A stretch of 64,000 nucleotides of DNA from Gracilaria vermiculophylla (Eukaryota; Rhodophyta; Florideophyceae; Gracilariales; Gracilariaceae): positions 1,284,202-1,348,201 of the forward strand of contig JAHNZQ020003148.1 of the NCBI GenBank assembly GCA_019155205.2, written 5' to 3'. The notes beneath the pieces were generated by a model. It saw nothing but the letters and a program-made list of their open reading frames with translations. It did no database searches and had not been told where the DNA came from. A program made the position numbers and the translations under genes. Shown here in pieces: positions 11,721-23,200 of the stretch; the first letter of the stretch is position 1, and each line of letters opens with the position of its first letter.

Positions 11721-11988
11721 AACTGCAAAGATACTGTAGTGTTAAAAGTCGTTGTACTTGCAGTCGCAATCCTCACATACCTTACAAAATTAGTTTACGC
11801 TTTAGACTACAGGAGCATGTCAGGAGTATTACATCCCTTGATGCCTCACCCTATGGCTATCGTTCTATACCCTCACCCATTTGCATCATGTCCCGAGGTA
11901 GACAGCGCGACTACGCGCAAAACAAATGCATCAGACTGGTACACATGTGGCGGCTGACGACGCTTTCTCTCATAAGACGTCGAGCCGT

Positions 11989-12088
11989 NNNNNNNNNNNN
12001 NNNNNNNNNNNNNNNNNNNNNNNNNNNNNNNNNNNNNNNNNNNNNNNNNNNNNNNNNNNNNNNNNNNNNNNNNNNNNNNNNNNNNNNN
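11989..12088. other. Assembly gap (100 N)
   Basis: Exactly 100 consecutive N, so the gap length is probably a placeholder. It truncates the 3' end of the minus-strand SANT-like ORF at 12089-12974. Confidence 0.99.
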
Positions 12089-12974
12089 CAGTGCTACGTA
12101 GCGCTTCTAACGATAGTTTAAACTTTTCCAGGTCAACTCGGCTCGCTTCAGCGCGCTCTGCGCGCCTCTCTTCGCGCTCTTTCTCGCGGTCCGCATGCTC
12201 TTGCTCGAAGCGAATGCGATCCAGTTCAAGACGCTTCTTCTCGAGTTCGTGTCGCGCTTGGTCGCCTTTCTTTATCGCATTGGCGAAGAGCTTGATGTCA
12301 TCTGCAAACGAAAAAGAGAACGCCTCTTTACGTGAACGTTTCTCCCCAGCCCGGCGGTCCACCTGCGGTGAATCGGCCTCCGAATCTCTACCTCCAGTTG
12401 AGCGGAAAGTCGCGAGTTGGCGCACGGCTGCACCCAGTCGCTCCTTCTAAGCCTCCAGATTCTGTGATCGCTGCTTTGCTGTGGTTTTCTCCTCCGCCAT
12501 GTCCCTTCTAGCATCCTTCATCATGCTCAATAGCTCCTCCATCTCCCCGACCTCGCCCCCGACGCCGCTCATTGCGCTCTCAATTCGTTCGCTCGCATCA
12601 AAACGCGATTGGAGACGCTTGTACCTGTCTTGAATGCTCTTCCACGTGACAGCGCACGAAATCTTTTTGCCACTGTTCGCCTTGTGCGCAACGATATGAA
12701 ATCGTTCTTTCGTCTGCCCGTTGGGAGCGAGGTGAGCCTTGGCGGCTGCAACTTCCCTTATGATGACGAGATCATCGGCGGGTGTGAACTTCGGTCGTCT
12801 GTCCATGCGCCCCACGCCGCCTTGCGCCCTGACATCATCTTTTCGCTCGCACAGCGGAGGGACTGTAGCTGTCTCGGAGTCAGTACACGCATTAAGCTCA
12901 GATTCCAGAACCGAAGCCATCCTTGATAGACTCATGAGTATTGGCTGCTTGGCGGAAAACTGTTCTCGACACAT
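12089..12974 (-). pseudogene. SANT/Myb-like plus coiled-coil protein with one in-frame stop
   Basis: Translation from ATG at 12974 gives an acidic leader, then a Myb/SANT-like region (KFTPADDLVIIREVAA ... TWKSIQDRYKRL, with the spaced Trp/Leu pattern and a closing RYKRL helix), then a helical segment. A TAG at 12447-12449 interrupts it, but the same frame continues at once into a charged coiled coil (HELEKKRLELDRIRFEQEH...) until the N gap. This layout is common in transposon-associated (PIF/Harbinger-type) helper proteins and in their domesticated descendants. One stop may be a real disabling mutation or a base error; the 3' end is unknown. Confidence 0.6.
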
Positions 12975-14672
12975 GCAGAATACTTAAAGTTTCGGCTTCA
13001 CTAACTCATCACAATTCTGCAAGTTCTCTCACGCGGCATTGCAGAATTCTGCAACTCATTTTCGAATCATACTTTTAATTACAGTATACATTCAGAATAC
13101 TTTCAGAATTGCTGTGGCGTAATCCCTCTAATGTCAAAAAGTTGCAGAATACTGTTACGCAGGAATGGAATTCTATTTCGAAGAAAACGTTACATAATTT
13201 AGTTACTTCTATGCAGAACCGTTGCGTTGGAGTCCTACGGAACGCTGATAGATAAACCAAGTATTAAACGTACTGCAATGCGGAAATAAAACACTGTTCT
13301 TATTGGTGGACCTATCATTTTGCACAGCTAAAAAGTCGAAAATTTTATCTCATTCAAAAGTCTTTTGGCGGTTTCATTTGAAGCAGATGAATATCAATTA
13401 CTACATTGCGGGTGCTATTGTATGTGTTTTTTTGGTAGAAAAAAACGTTGCGCACTCTCTATACGTTCAGTTTATAGGGTGGACCTATCATTATGCACAG
13501 CACCGTAGTGGAAATGCCTGCAGGACCGCTGAGAGTGGAACAGAAGGTAAATACCTTATTAACTAGAACCCTACAGACTATTGAGAACTTGAGAATGTGT
13601 GGCTCTGACGATTTGTATAATTTCCCCTTTCGTAGAATTTCCCCCATGGGACAGTTACCCTTTTTGGGTACTCTCCTCGTTCTCTACCCGTTTGTGTTAC
13701 TTTACCATCCAGTCGCACACGGTGGGCTTTCGCTGCAGATTTTGCTTCTCTTCTGCCTCTCTCTGTGTCGTAGAGAAGATCGAAACCAGCGGGGGTGTGT
13801 AATTGCCCGCAAATACGCTCATGCGTCAAACCTGCGTATCTCTTGATTTTATCGGAGATACGCCACCTTCAGACGCAGCTCCTGAGACGGGAGCTCACGG
13901 AGGCTTAGCGGGACGGGTGAGACCAGTAAAAAAATAGCGACCTGTCTGTCCTCCTGACGGACGAGAGGACAGAGAGGCGGGGCCTTTGCTTTTGTCCCGT
14001 TCATTTGGTGTTCGGTAGTCTCTTTGCGCGCTTTACACGCTCCTTTTGAATCACTTCCCACAGCAAGGAAGACGCAGCGATCAAAGCCGTTGACAACAAA
14101 CCGTTCCAAATTGCGCCGACGAGAAGGTTTACTTCTCCAGAATGCTTTAGGTTCTCCAGCCATTCTTCCACACGCCAGTCCTCCGCAAGATCTTCAGTTC
14201 GACCTACATTCGATTTGAAACGGCGAGAAATTTGTTGGACAGTTGAGGTATGAGAGGTATAAAGCTGAGAAGCGTGAGTTTGGTCACCATTCCGTGACTG
14301 GTAGCTTAGGGCAACAGGCTCGCACGTTGTATAAGCCTCTCACGAAGTACATCACCCACAGCAGCGACGGCCCAGCTCAGTCAAACTTCCTTTTCAGTAC
14401 AGTACAACGGCATGGCCACCGCGCTCCAACCGCCGACCTTGGCGCCACGAAGGTTGCTGACACAGCGCCAACTGCACATGTGACGTCCGCCACGAATGAC
14501 GCATGACCCCTTCAACTCGGCCCCGTTATCGCCCTCGCAGGCAAAGCATCAACACACAACATCTTTCCCCTCCCCTTCACAAAATAGTTATTTCTAGTAT
14601 GCCAACTTCAGAAGAGCGAACCCACCCAAACCCATCTAATTTCTCGCGCTTTGCATTCTCGCCACCTCCGAA
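12975..14672. other. Intergenic region, repeats only
   Basis: No gene supported. Contents: a 16-bp palindrome TTGCAGAATTCTGCAA near 13034, an AT-rich stretch to about 13300, a direct repeat of GGTGGACCTATCATTNTGCACAG (one copy near 13302, one near 13480), then more ordinary sequence. The last few hundred bases should hold the 5' flank of the SAMHD1-like gene. Short ORFs on both strands show no recognisable motifs. Confidence 0.55.
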
Positions 14673-16399
14673 ATGTCCAACTTATCAACCGCCTCGGAGC
14701 CAGATGCTTTTGACACCATCGACTCGCAGTCCATATCACCTTCGCAACTCCGCGTCAAAGTGATCAATGATTCCATTCACGGCCATTTCGAGCTTCGTGA
14801 CCCTATTCTTAAAGTGATGGATACGCCTCACTTTCAGCGTCTCCGCGACCTCAAGCAGTTGGGTGCCGTCTACTACGTGTATCCCGGCGCCTCACACAAC
14901 AGGTTTGAGCATTGCATCGGAGTATCTCATCTTTCCGGCACCTTCGTACAAAAGCTGTACCAAAACTCGAGGGACCCATGCGCTCGAATGCTATATGATG
15001 GCGAGCACCACTATAAACATGCCCAAATGTTGGTGCAGCTCGCTGGCCTTTCCCATGACCTGGGACACGGTCCGTTTAGTCACATGTTTGATCGCGCGTT
15101 TCTGCCCGCGGCTCTGGACGGGCACGCCGACTCTCGCTGTCTTCCACTTCTCATGCACGAGGAGCGCAGCGTATCCTTGTTTGAACACTGTGTGGATGCT
15201 TTCAACATCGACTTGACACGCGAAGATATTCGCACCGTAGGCCAACTCATTCGCGGACAAAGGGGCGCAGGTACTCTGGTTCCTCGCTTTCTATTCGACG
15301 TGGTGGCCAATTCCAATACCGGCATTGATACGGACAAATTTGATTACTTGGCAAGAGATGTGTACAACATTGGTTTACAGGGGGCGTACGGCTTTGACCA
15401 TCGCCGACTGATCAACTTTGCAAAGGTTATACAAGATGACATCTGCTTTCACCGCAAAGAAATTTTGAACGTCTACCATCTCTTTCTCACTCGCTTTCAG
15501 TTGCACCGTACGTACCTCCACTTTTCCATCTTGCTTTTGATTTGCCGGATTCTGCTCTAACATTGCTCAGGCACTGTTTACTACCATCGAGCCGCATTGA
15601 GTATCGATGCCATGATTTCAGATGCTTTTCTTCACGCCGACAGTAGTTTACGCTTATCCACCTCAATTCTAGATCCAGAACAGTTCCTCACTGTCACTGA
15701 CAGTATGCTCTCCATCATCGAAAGATCTAAGGAAGCATCTTTGAAGCCAGCCCGCGATATTATTAAAAGGCTGCGAGCGCGCAAGTTGTACAGATTTGTT
15801 GAGGAGGTGCTCTTGCCAGCGGGAATATGTCGAAAGATCACCTCCGCTGAAATCACGACATGCCAAGATGCTGCGGGAACAGGGGTCACATTGAGTCCAG
15901 AGGATGTCTACGTTGCTCACGTAACTCTCAATTTCGGAATGAAGGACAAAAACCCTGTGGACCGCGTCCTGTTCTTCAAAGATTGGTACGTTCTTTCCAA
16001 CCGCGCTTTTGCCTCAAAGTGTTTGCATTCTCACGCGCTCCTTTTGCTTCCCACAGGGATGACATGAGTCCAACGCATATATCATCTGCCCAGGCTTCGT
16101 GTCTTCTCCCCGCCGTTTTCCAGGAGCAAATTATCCGGATATATGTAAAAAGAGAAGAAAGCGACGACTCCAATCGCGTGAAAAAGGCCGTTTCGGTTGC
16201 CTTTCGGAACTTTATGAGACGCCAGTCACTCGGAGCATCTCTGAACTCTCCGGTTCTGAGAAACGGAAATAGGGAGCCAGCAGGAGTGGCGGGGGATTCA
16301 CGCACGTCAGGGACCATTGAAGCGCTTGCGAACGAAATAGGTGAGACGCAAGCGACCAGGGCTGCAAAGCGATGCAAACCTGAAGGCTCTGCACGTTGA
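14673..16399 (+). CDS. SAMHD1-like HD-domain dNTP triphosphohydrolase (three exons)
   Basis: Exons 14673-15507, 15571-15985 and 16057-16399; both introns are short (63 and 71 nt), start GTACGT, end CAG, and restore one 530-residue frame. The HD domain shows QRLRDLKQLG, RFEHCIGV (metal His80), LSHDLGHGPFSH (His128-Asp129) and DKFDYLARD (Asp224), all as in SAMHD1. After intron 1 the human-like blocks YYHRA..SIDAMISDAFLHAD and GMKDKNPVDRVLFF follow, and exon 3 has SCLLPAVFQEQIIRIYVK. There is no SAM domain; the protein begins about 30 residues before the HD fold. Known role of the family: hydrolysis of dNTPs to nucleoside plus triphosphate, controlling nuclear dNTP pools and repair. The allosteric nucleotide sites could not be checked. 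Confidence 0.93.
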
Positions 16400-16585
16400 T
16401 GCAGAGGCCAAGGGAGGGCCTTCAGCTTGAACGGGGATCCATTTCGGTCAAGACAATACCTTTACGAAGCTAAAGAAAGGTGGTAGAGAACCGCTGACGG
16501 CCACGACGATGGCCTACACCATTCTCAGGTTGATTTCTGATAGCGGGCACACCAGTAGGCCGCCAATCATTCATGTGGGCAGAAT

Positions 16586-17206
16586 TCATAGTTTGATATC
16601 AAGTACAGGTTCACCCTCAGGGGTGAAGCCAATTCGAGCTGCACATTTGATGCCAGCGAGGTTCAAGTCCTGCTGAACTCCAAAACTAGATTTCGTCTTC
16701 CATGCCTCTGTTTTGTTGTTCGTGCGATATGACACATTTCCATACAGGGTAGTTTTCGGTAATCCAAAGAAACAGAGCTTGCGATCAATTTCAAATCCGT
16801 AGTCACGACGTCCATTTGATCGAACGGTGTATTTGAACCTCAGAAAGCCCTTTTGACGGACATCCGAAGTGCCTAGGTCAAGCAATCTAACACTGAAAGT
16901 GGCCTTTGCGATCGGCGCGAACTGAGGACCTTTTTGGGAAACGAATCCTGGTCTGGCCGAGAAGACCACCTTGGCAGGTAGGTCTGCGTCAAGTGCGGTC
17001 GATAACAATGAGGTAGGAACTGTCTTGGACATTTGGAACGTGAACGACTGTGATTCGAGGTCGACAAAGTTGCTCAAGGTTATTTTATCGTACAGCGTTC
17101 CTTCGAGCGGGAGAGAAGCCTTGGCCAGCCGAAACTGGCGGCTCGAAACGAGAGCTTGTTCGCGGAAGGGCGGGGGTGCGGTGAACACAAACCTTCGGTT
17201 CGTCAT
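16586..17206 (-). CDS. Small beta-strand-rich protein, possible organelle outer-envelope beta-barrel
   Basis: A 206-residue frame from ATG at 17206. Alternating hydrophobic/polar strands dominate: repeated 8-12 residue segments such as KGFLRFKYTVRS, DYGFEIDRKLCFF, TLYGNVSYRTN and the C-terminal IKCAARIGFTPEGEPVLDIKL. The pattern and the final strand resemble small plastid outer-envelope channels such as OEP21, but this is a weak visual similarity. The frame stays open upstream of the ATG for about 60 codons, Arg/Ser/Pro-rich, ending near a possible splice acceptor at about 17392, so a longer N-terminus encoded partly by an upstream exon is possible. It is convergent with the SAMHD1-like gene (186 bp between stops). 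Confidence 0.6.
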   Translation of the reverse strand: MTNRRFVFTAPPPFREQALVSSRQFRLAKASLPLEGTLYDKITLSNFVDLESQSFTFQMSKTVPTSLLSTALDADLPAKVVFSARPGFVSQKGPQFAPIAKATFSVRLLDLGTSDVRQKGFLRFKYTVRSNGRRDYGFEIDRKLCFFGLPKTTLYGNVSYRTNNKTEAWKTKSSFGVQQDLNLAGIKCAARIGFTPEGEPVLDIKL

Positions 17207-17563
17207 TTCCCGTTGGAAAGATCTGCGAAGCTGCCGCACACACCAAGTTGAATGCGAAGGTGGCCGAGTGAGAAAAGCCTTTAATGGCAGTGTTTGAGGT
17301 GTCAAAGGAATGGGTGGATGCGCGAAGCTTTGAAATCGGCGTGGGCGGAAGGTGTGGTGTACTGGTGCAGCCGCACTGTATCTGGATTGCTGTAATAGGG
17401 TGAGGTAGGATTAGGGGAAATTTGATTTGTGAGATCTGCTACAGCAGAAGCTCACTTGTTTGACCTCGCACTGTAGCAATGGGTCGACCGCATCCGACCC
17501 TCCGAGACGCGTCGATACCGTTGTTCGTCAACCCAGCAAAATGGAGCATTCACGGCAATTACG

Positions 17564-17620
<57 letters not shown>
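17564..17620. repeat. Poly-C tract (57 nt)
   Basis: Uninterrupted run of C on the plus strand, followed within 120 bp by further C runs (near 17660 and 17728-17743). It lies upstream of the 16586-17206 gene on the opposite strand. Such a run is expected to form G-quadruplexes on the minus strand and is unreliable in length in any assembly. Confidence 0.95.
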
Positions 17621-18708
17621 ACACCCCCCACCGCCACAAAAAAAAAAACCAAGGAGCACCCCCCCCCCGGGGACGCTCCTGCCCCTGTTTCCCCACCCCC
17701 GCAAAAGGGGGCATTCCCCGCCACCACCCCCCCCCCCCCCCCCCGCTCGATGGTGCAGCCTCCGTCCCACATCTAGTAAACGACTGTGCTTGACACAGAT
17801 AAAGTAGGCAACCGTTGGCCCCAACCGAATCAATGGTGTGAGACACACAAATGCGTTTCGGAGGACAGCCACTAGCAGTTAAACGAACTTGGGCGCGCTC
17901 AAGACATTCTGCTCCTGTGCCGTAACAGGTACACACCAGAATATGATGCAAGATCAGTCGCCCAAATGACACGAGCCGTAGTGTGAGATCGCCACAGGCG
18001 GACCAGCTCGACTGACGCACAATTCTCCACGGCATTCAATGGAGCAGTTGCGGCGATTGTCGCACCATGCATACTGTGACAGGGATCATGTGATGTACAC
18101 ACTCCTGGGGTGCATGTAGCAAGTCCCATGTGTGCTGTATGTGGTAATTCCGCATGCCGCATGCCTCATGCCGTCAGAAAACGACCATTCCGAAGCACAA
18201 ACTGGTTCCGCTTCCAGGCCGCGGGTCGTCAACCCACCAAATTTGGCTCATTGTGAGTGTCAGCATCTCATGGTCATTCGCGCTCGGCGACGTCTGCTTG
18301 CATTGTTTCGAATTCGGAGACATGTCGTATTCCGTACAACTCGTGAGTGTCAGTCTGCACCCTCCCATGCGAGGCAGTGATGGTAATCTTCTGCGAATGG
18401 ACGGAAGCCGTTCGTTGCTTCTGTTTCATAGTGCAGTGTCAAGGGAAAGGAAGCGCAGCGGCACTTGATTTTCTTGGATTTAGAGAACAGCTCGCAAGCG
18501 CCAATTTCTTCAATGACACATTCATTGCTGGGTTTAATGTTTGCTGTTTTACTTTGTCCAGTGTCTTGGAAGATCATCAATGATCAACCTCTCAAGAAAG
18601 CATTTCAAGTGACATAAATCTCGAAGCCCACTCAAGTCCCGTCCACCGTATGGTCAACACCTTACTCGAATAATCAGTGTAAGAGCGGGTGGAGTGCGCA
18701 TTTCGCAC
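17621..18708. other. Intergenic region without recognised gene
   Basis: Apart from the additional C-rich runs at its start, I see no coding potential: ORFs are short, overlap on both strands and show no domains. The normal-composition part (17800-18700) has no obvious repeats. Confidence 0.5.
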
Positions 18709-19350
18709 TCAGATAGGATTGCCGCCCTGCGACGAAAGCGCTTCGTTGAGTAACCTTTCTGCCAGAGGTTTTGAGAAACCCATAACAGCACTTTTATGTC
18801 CTATTATGCACTCAATGTATTTCTGTACGGCAGGATGCTCAATCCTCAAACCCCCCGCACTCTCTAAGGCGCCCCCGGTAGTAACAAGCTCATTGATGAC
18901 ATGCTCTGGCATTTTCTGAAAGTAGACCTCAGCTTCGTCAACCCCTATCCAAACCTGCTTCTTCGCAACATCCACCACGGCAACGCTGGCGATGGTTGTA
19001 GCAGGGCCCGTTGCATAACTCTCTAGAAACTCACGTGCCTCATTCTCGTTTGCTGGCTTTTCCAGAATTCGTCCTTTGTGCGTCACCACGGAATCCCCAG
19101 TGACCAAAATTGTCTTACCAAAAGGCATTGGCCTGATTCGAGGAAGCAGCGCGCGCGCCTTGGCGAGAGCTATTTTTTTGACAAGCTCCCGAGGATCCTC
19201 GTGACGAATTGAGCGTTCATCGATGTCTGGTATCTCCACGTCAATCATAGACAGCCCCATTTCTCGGAGAATCGTTCGTCGAGACCATGACTTGGATCCT
19301 AGAATTAGACGACTAATCGATGACCATCCAGGTTCTGCTACGAAAGCCAT
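18709..19350 (-). CDS. Maf/HAM1-like nucleoside triphosphate pyrophosphatase
   Basis: 213 residues from ATG at 19350; upstream in-frame sequence has no other ATG. The N-terminal strand-loop LILGSKSWSRRTILREMG is the Maf phosphate-binding motif (LAS.SPRR..LL). PDIDERSIR (residues 41-49) is the conserved DE segment, ILVTGDSVVTHKGRILEKP (81-99) holds the catalytic Asp86 and the Lys-Pro pair, and GGALESAGG plus MGFSKPLAERLL match the C-terminal substrate and packing motifs. The family hydrolyses non-canonical or methylated NTPs (dTTP, UTP, m7GTP, pseudo-UTP depending on subgroup) to monophosphate and PPi. Length fits single-domain Maf proteins. Substrate subgroup undecided. Confidence 0.9.
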   Translation of the reverse strand: MAFVAEPGWSSISRLILGSKSWSRRTILREMGLSMIDVEIPDIDERSIRHEDPRELVKKIALAKARALLPRIRPMPFGKTILVTGDSVVTHKGRILEKPANENEAREFLESYATGPATTIASVAVVDVAKKQVWIGVDEAEVYFQKMPEHVINELVTTGGALESAGGLRIEHPAVQKYIECIIGHKSAVMGFSKPLAERLLNEALSSQGGNPI

Positions 19351-20278
19351 TGCCGCCACCGGAAAAGCGTTCGAAGGGTTAACAAGCCTCAACTACTCAA
19401 TGAAACGTATTACTGTCACGTTGGATGGGCAGCCAAACTCCTGTTAAGGTGAAAGCCGGAAAATGGAGAGCCGGGGGGAGCACAAGAGCACCTCTAATCT
19501 TCAGAGCACCTAAGTCGTGTACCGTTGTACAATTAGCTCCGCCACTAAGACTACAACCTCAATGGAGGCAGGGCGTGCCCAGAGGTATTGTCGATTTATG
19601 AACGCGTGGATGAACCTGGTAACGGGACTTATCCCTACTCCTTAACTTCAGTAACCGCAACAATGGAATCCGGCAACAAAATTTTGTTTAACTTTAAATG
19701 ACACGTTCTGACAGCTCTTGAAAGTAGGTTGTCTTTCTGTGTGAGCGCAAAGGACCAAGCGTCATGCACAATGTTATGCAACCAAACACTTGAGCTGCAG
19801 ACATGTGCTTTTTTTTTGAGCTGGTCCCTTTCGCAACACAATTAGCCATCAAGCCTCGTAGACTTGGCAACGATTAAAAAATGAGAACAAGAATGCCGTG
19901 TGGTCAAAGTTGTAGCCGATCATTCCCTTTTGGATATATGTGCGCCGTACGGAGATGTATAGAGTTCTACGTTCATTCTAGTGGATTCGGGGCTTAGACG
20001 GCTCTAGAAGGAATGGCGTCGGATAGCTTCGTTCGCTGTGAGTGTATGTCCCAGTTCTGACTTTTTCTTTCTATGCTGGGAAGAACTAATCTAGACTCAA
20101 ACATGATGGCAACCGCGTAACTTGCTATCCTGCATGGAAAGACTGCGAGGATTCTCTTCGGATACTGATAGTACCGGATCCCATTTGTGTACAGGCGTGC
20201 TGCGTTGAGTCTTTCGAGTATGCCGTTCTTCGTGATGTGTGTTCCATGCCGTTTTCTTGGAGTGCAGTTGACAAGATT
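19351..20278. other. Intergenic region without recognised gene
   Basis: Lies between the start of the Maf-like gene and the stop of the large minus-strand gene. No ORF with recognisable composition. A poly-T run near 19811 is the only low-complexity element. It should contain the Maf promoter at its left end. Confidence 0.5.
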
Positions 20279-23200
20279 CTATAACAACGAGCCTAGCATT
20301 CGGGTGACGGCTTTCCATTTCATTTCCTTCAGAGTTTGAATTTCATTGAATCCAGAAAGCCGACTTTGATCTCCAATGTGTTTCCTTAAAGTGACATAAG
20401 TAGTGTGGCTGTTCATCCATACTGACTCTCTGTCTCGTCTTTCATCGACAAGAACTGTGATTAATCGGGTTCTTCCTGCATGAACCATGTGCAGTATAGC
20501 TGGTGGAAATTGTAATTCTGAATGAGTATTCTCCCGACCGTCAATAATGTGATAGATATGGGTAAATTCCTTCAACCTCTCTAGCACCCCCCTTTCGCGA
20601 ATCGATTTATTTTTGCCTGTACTGATAGAGACCAAGTCAATGGACCAACAAACTGCGATATCGTTTTCCCGAGCTTCGAAAAGTAGCTTTGCCTTGGTAC
20701 CCCCTCTTCGAAATCCATCTACCGCCTCTCTTGAATCGGCAACAATCAGTGGAAGGAATATTTCTCGGCGATGAGTCAAAGATAGTGAAGGAGATTCTGT
20801 TTTGTAATTGTCTTTCATCTTTTTTATGTGTGCCGCAACAGGACTCACAATTGGGTGATCTCTATTAGCTTCGACAGATTGCACCTCAATGGCCCCAACT
20901 TCATTCACGACATTTTGAAGCAAGCCTGAAACTTCTGGCTGTAGTTCATCACAACAATGCTGAAGAAAAGCCATGGCCACGTCAAAACCGTCACACAGTG
21001 CATACGATCTGGCTTGTCCTAGGTAGTAGACCCTTTCTAGGTCACAATAAGTTTCAGAACTTCTTTTCATGACTTCATCCTCGAGAATGCTTTTCAGGAA
21101 AGAAACAGAAAAGTCCGATAAGCGACAAGCGCTGATATTCCGCCACGTTGGTCTGACCTGCAAGAAAACTTCATCGAGTTTACACAGGGTCTCGGAGCTG
21201 TGAGCATCTATTATCGAGATCAACTCTGTGGCTTCCCGCAGAGGAACTAAAAACATAGCCCTGGGTTTTGCAAGAAGAACAGAGATATGAACGTCGTCGT
21301 AGTCAGCCAAGAAAACGACATTATCTGTTTTGAGTTGCAAGGACAACCTTCTAGCTCTTTCGATGTAGGCTGGAAATGGAACCCAACAGTCGATAGGAGC
21401 AATCAATATAGATGAAAGTCGTGGCCATTCTGGGTTCAAAGAATTTTGCGGAGGACAATGTTCTAAGTGAAGCTGTGATCGGATTATACGCGGTTCACAT
21501 ATGAGCACAAGAAGAAGAGTAACACCCTTCGGCACGGAAAAATCAAAGCCATCAAGGATAAGAATCTGCGCTGTACAGCCAAAAAGTGGAGCGTATCTTG
21601 GTTCATTTGGGAGGTTCCATCTTCTGATTATCTCAACTGACATTTTATGATCAAAGCTGTGTTCTAAATAGGAACCGAGCCCATTAGAAATATCAGAATC
21701 TGCCTCACACACAACTGCAACACGGTGATCATGCAATTGGTCCGAAAGATGAGTGTTAATGACTACACATAGTGAAGGCAGTGCCGACAAGTAAGGAGGT
21801 AAAAGTATAGTTCCACGCGTCATATTGGTTATACAATGTTCAGCAAGTCTCAAAGACCAAGGTGAACACATCAGGTTTTCTGGAACACGTAAACGTACTT
21901 TCTGAGGTTCCTGTTGGTCTCTTCCTCCGAGGGAGTTTTCACCAGTATTTTCTGCTTCAGCTCCCACTACAGCCTTCACGTGATGCTTCTGAAGCTGCTG
22001 AATATCTACAGTTACCGAGTCTACCACGGGTTCCTGCTCGTCTTCGTCAGATGTCAATATATCATTCAAAGCACTTTCCTGAGATGTGTTTTCATCGTTT
22101 TTATCACCTTCAGCACTGTCTATACCATTCTGCTTAGGTGATTTGACCAGGAGAGTATCCACTTGCTCTGTTTCAGCTTTTCTTATATGTTCTGTGAGAA
22201 TAATGCTCTTGTTTTTTTTCATCATGTCATAATTGTTATGTTGTTCAAGGCATCTTTGAAACAATTGAAGTGTTTCCAATCGATATTGCTCTTCGAGACC
22301 GAGAGAAAAGCGAAGACATTCTGTCAAATCAACTGAGAGTGGAAGAAAGCTAGCATAATTCATTCCAAAGATCCGAAGAAGAGTAAATGCTCTTTCTACT
22401 CCGAAGATTCTGTTCTCGCTTCCAAACTGAGCAATATTTGTGAAATCACGCTTCTTTGTTATTCTGAGCAAACTGGGGCGACTAAGGAACACTCGGGAAA
22501 GAATAGAGTTTTCCAGTCGGCATTTCCTTGTCACGTCTTTCGGTCCGGAACTCCATAGGGCTGTGGACTTTCTTTTTTTCATATGCTGACACAAGATCCG
22601 AAGAAGATCTGGAAAGTATCGATTTCTGTCAGAGGTCATTCTTGGTTTGCATCTCATATCCGAAACTGTGAGAACAGAAGTAGTTGTCGTGTTCAATATG
22701 CATTTCGACAGTATAGTCGTAGAAGCTGATGACAAAGAGAAACCGATCTGCGCAAAGAAATCATCCCGTGTAAACTTTGGGAAGCAAAATGATTGTATAC
22801 CCGTGGAAAAAGACCTTGCCTCCTTAATTTGCATCAGCTGATCTAAAATGCTTCTTTCAAATATCGATTTACGTATGGATCGTAGCGAACGAAACACAAT
22901 TTCTTCTTCAATGGTTTGCCCAGAGAGGGCGAAATCATCCGATATCGATTGTGAAGGAAAGCACTTGAAATCACAATCCGAAAGTCCACTTCCGAAGATA
23001 CTCAAATGGTTTCGAGCAGTACGATACACATTTCCTGTGAACGAGGTATGTCTCGTCAGAGGTCTGAGGCACCACACGTCCGTTGATTTGAAATCAAGAA
23101 TTGTGTCAGGAATCGATGAACCCGAATTGCTTCGACGATATGCGGAATCAATAATGTCAGTGTCACGAACACAGCGTTTCGATAGGAACTGATTGGTCTT

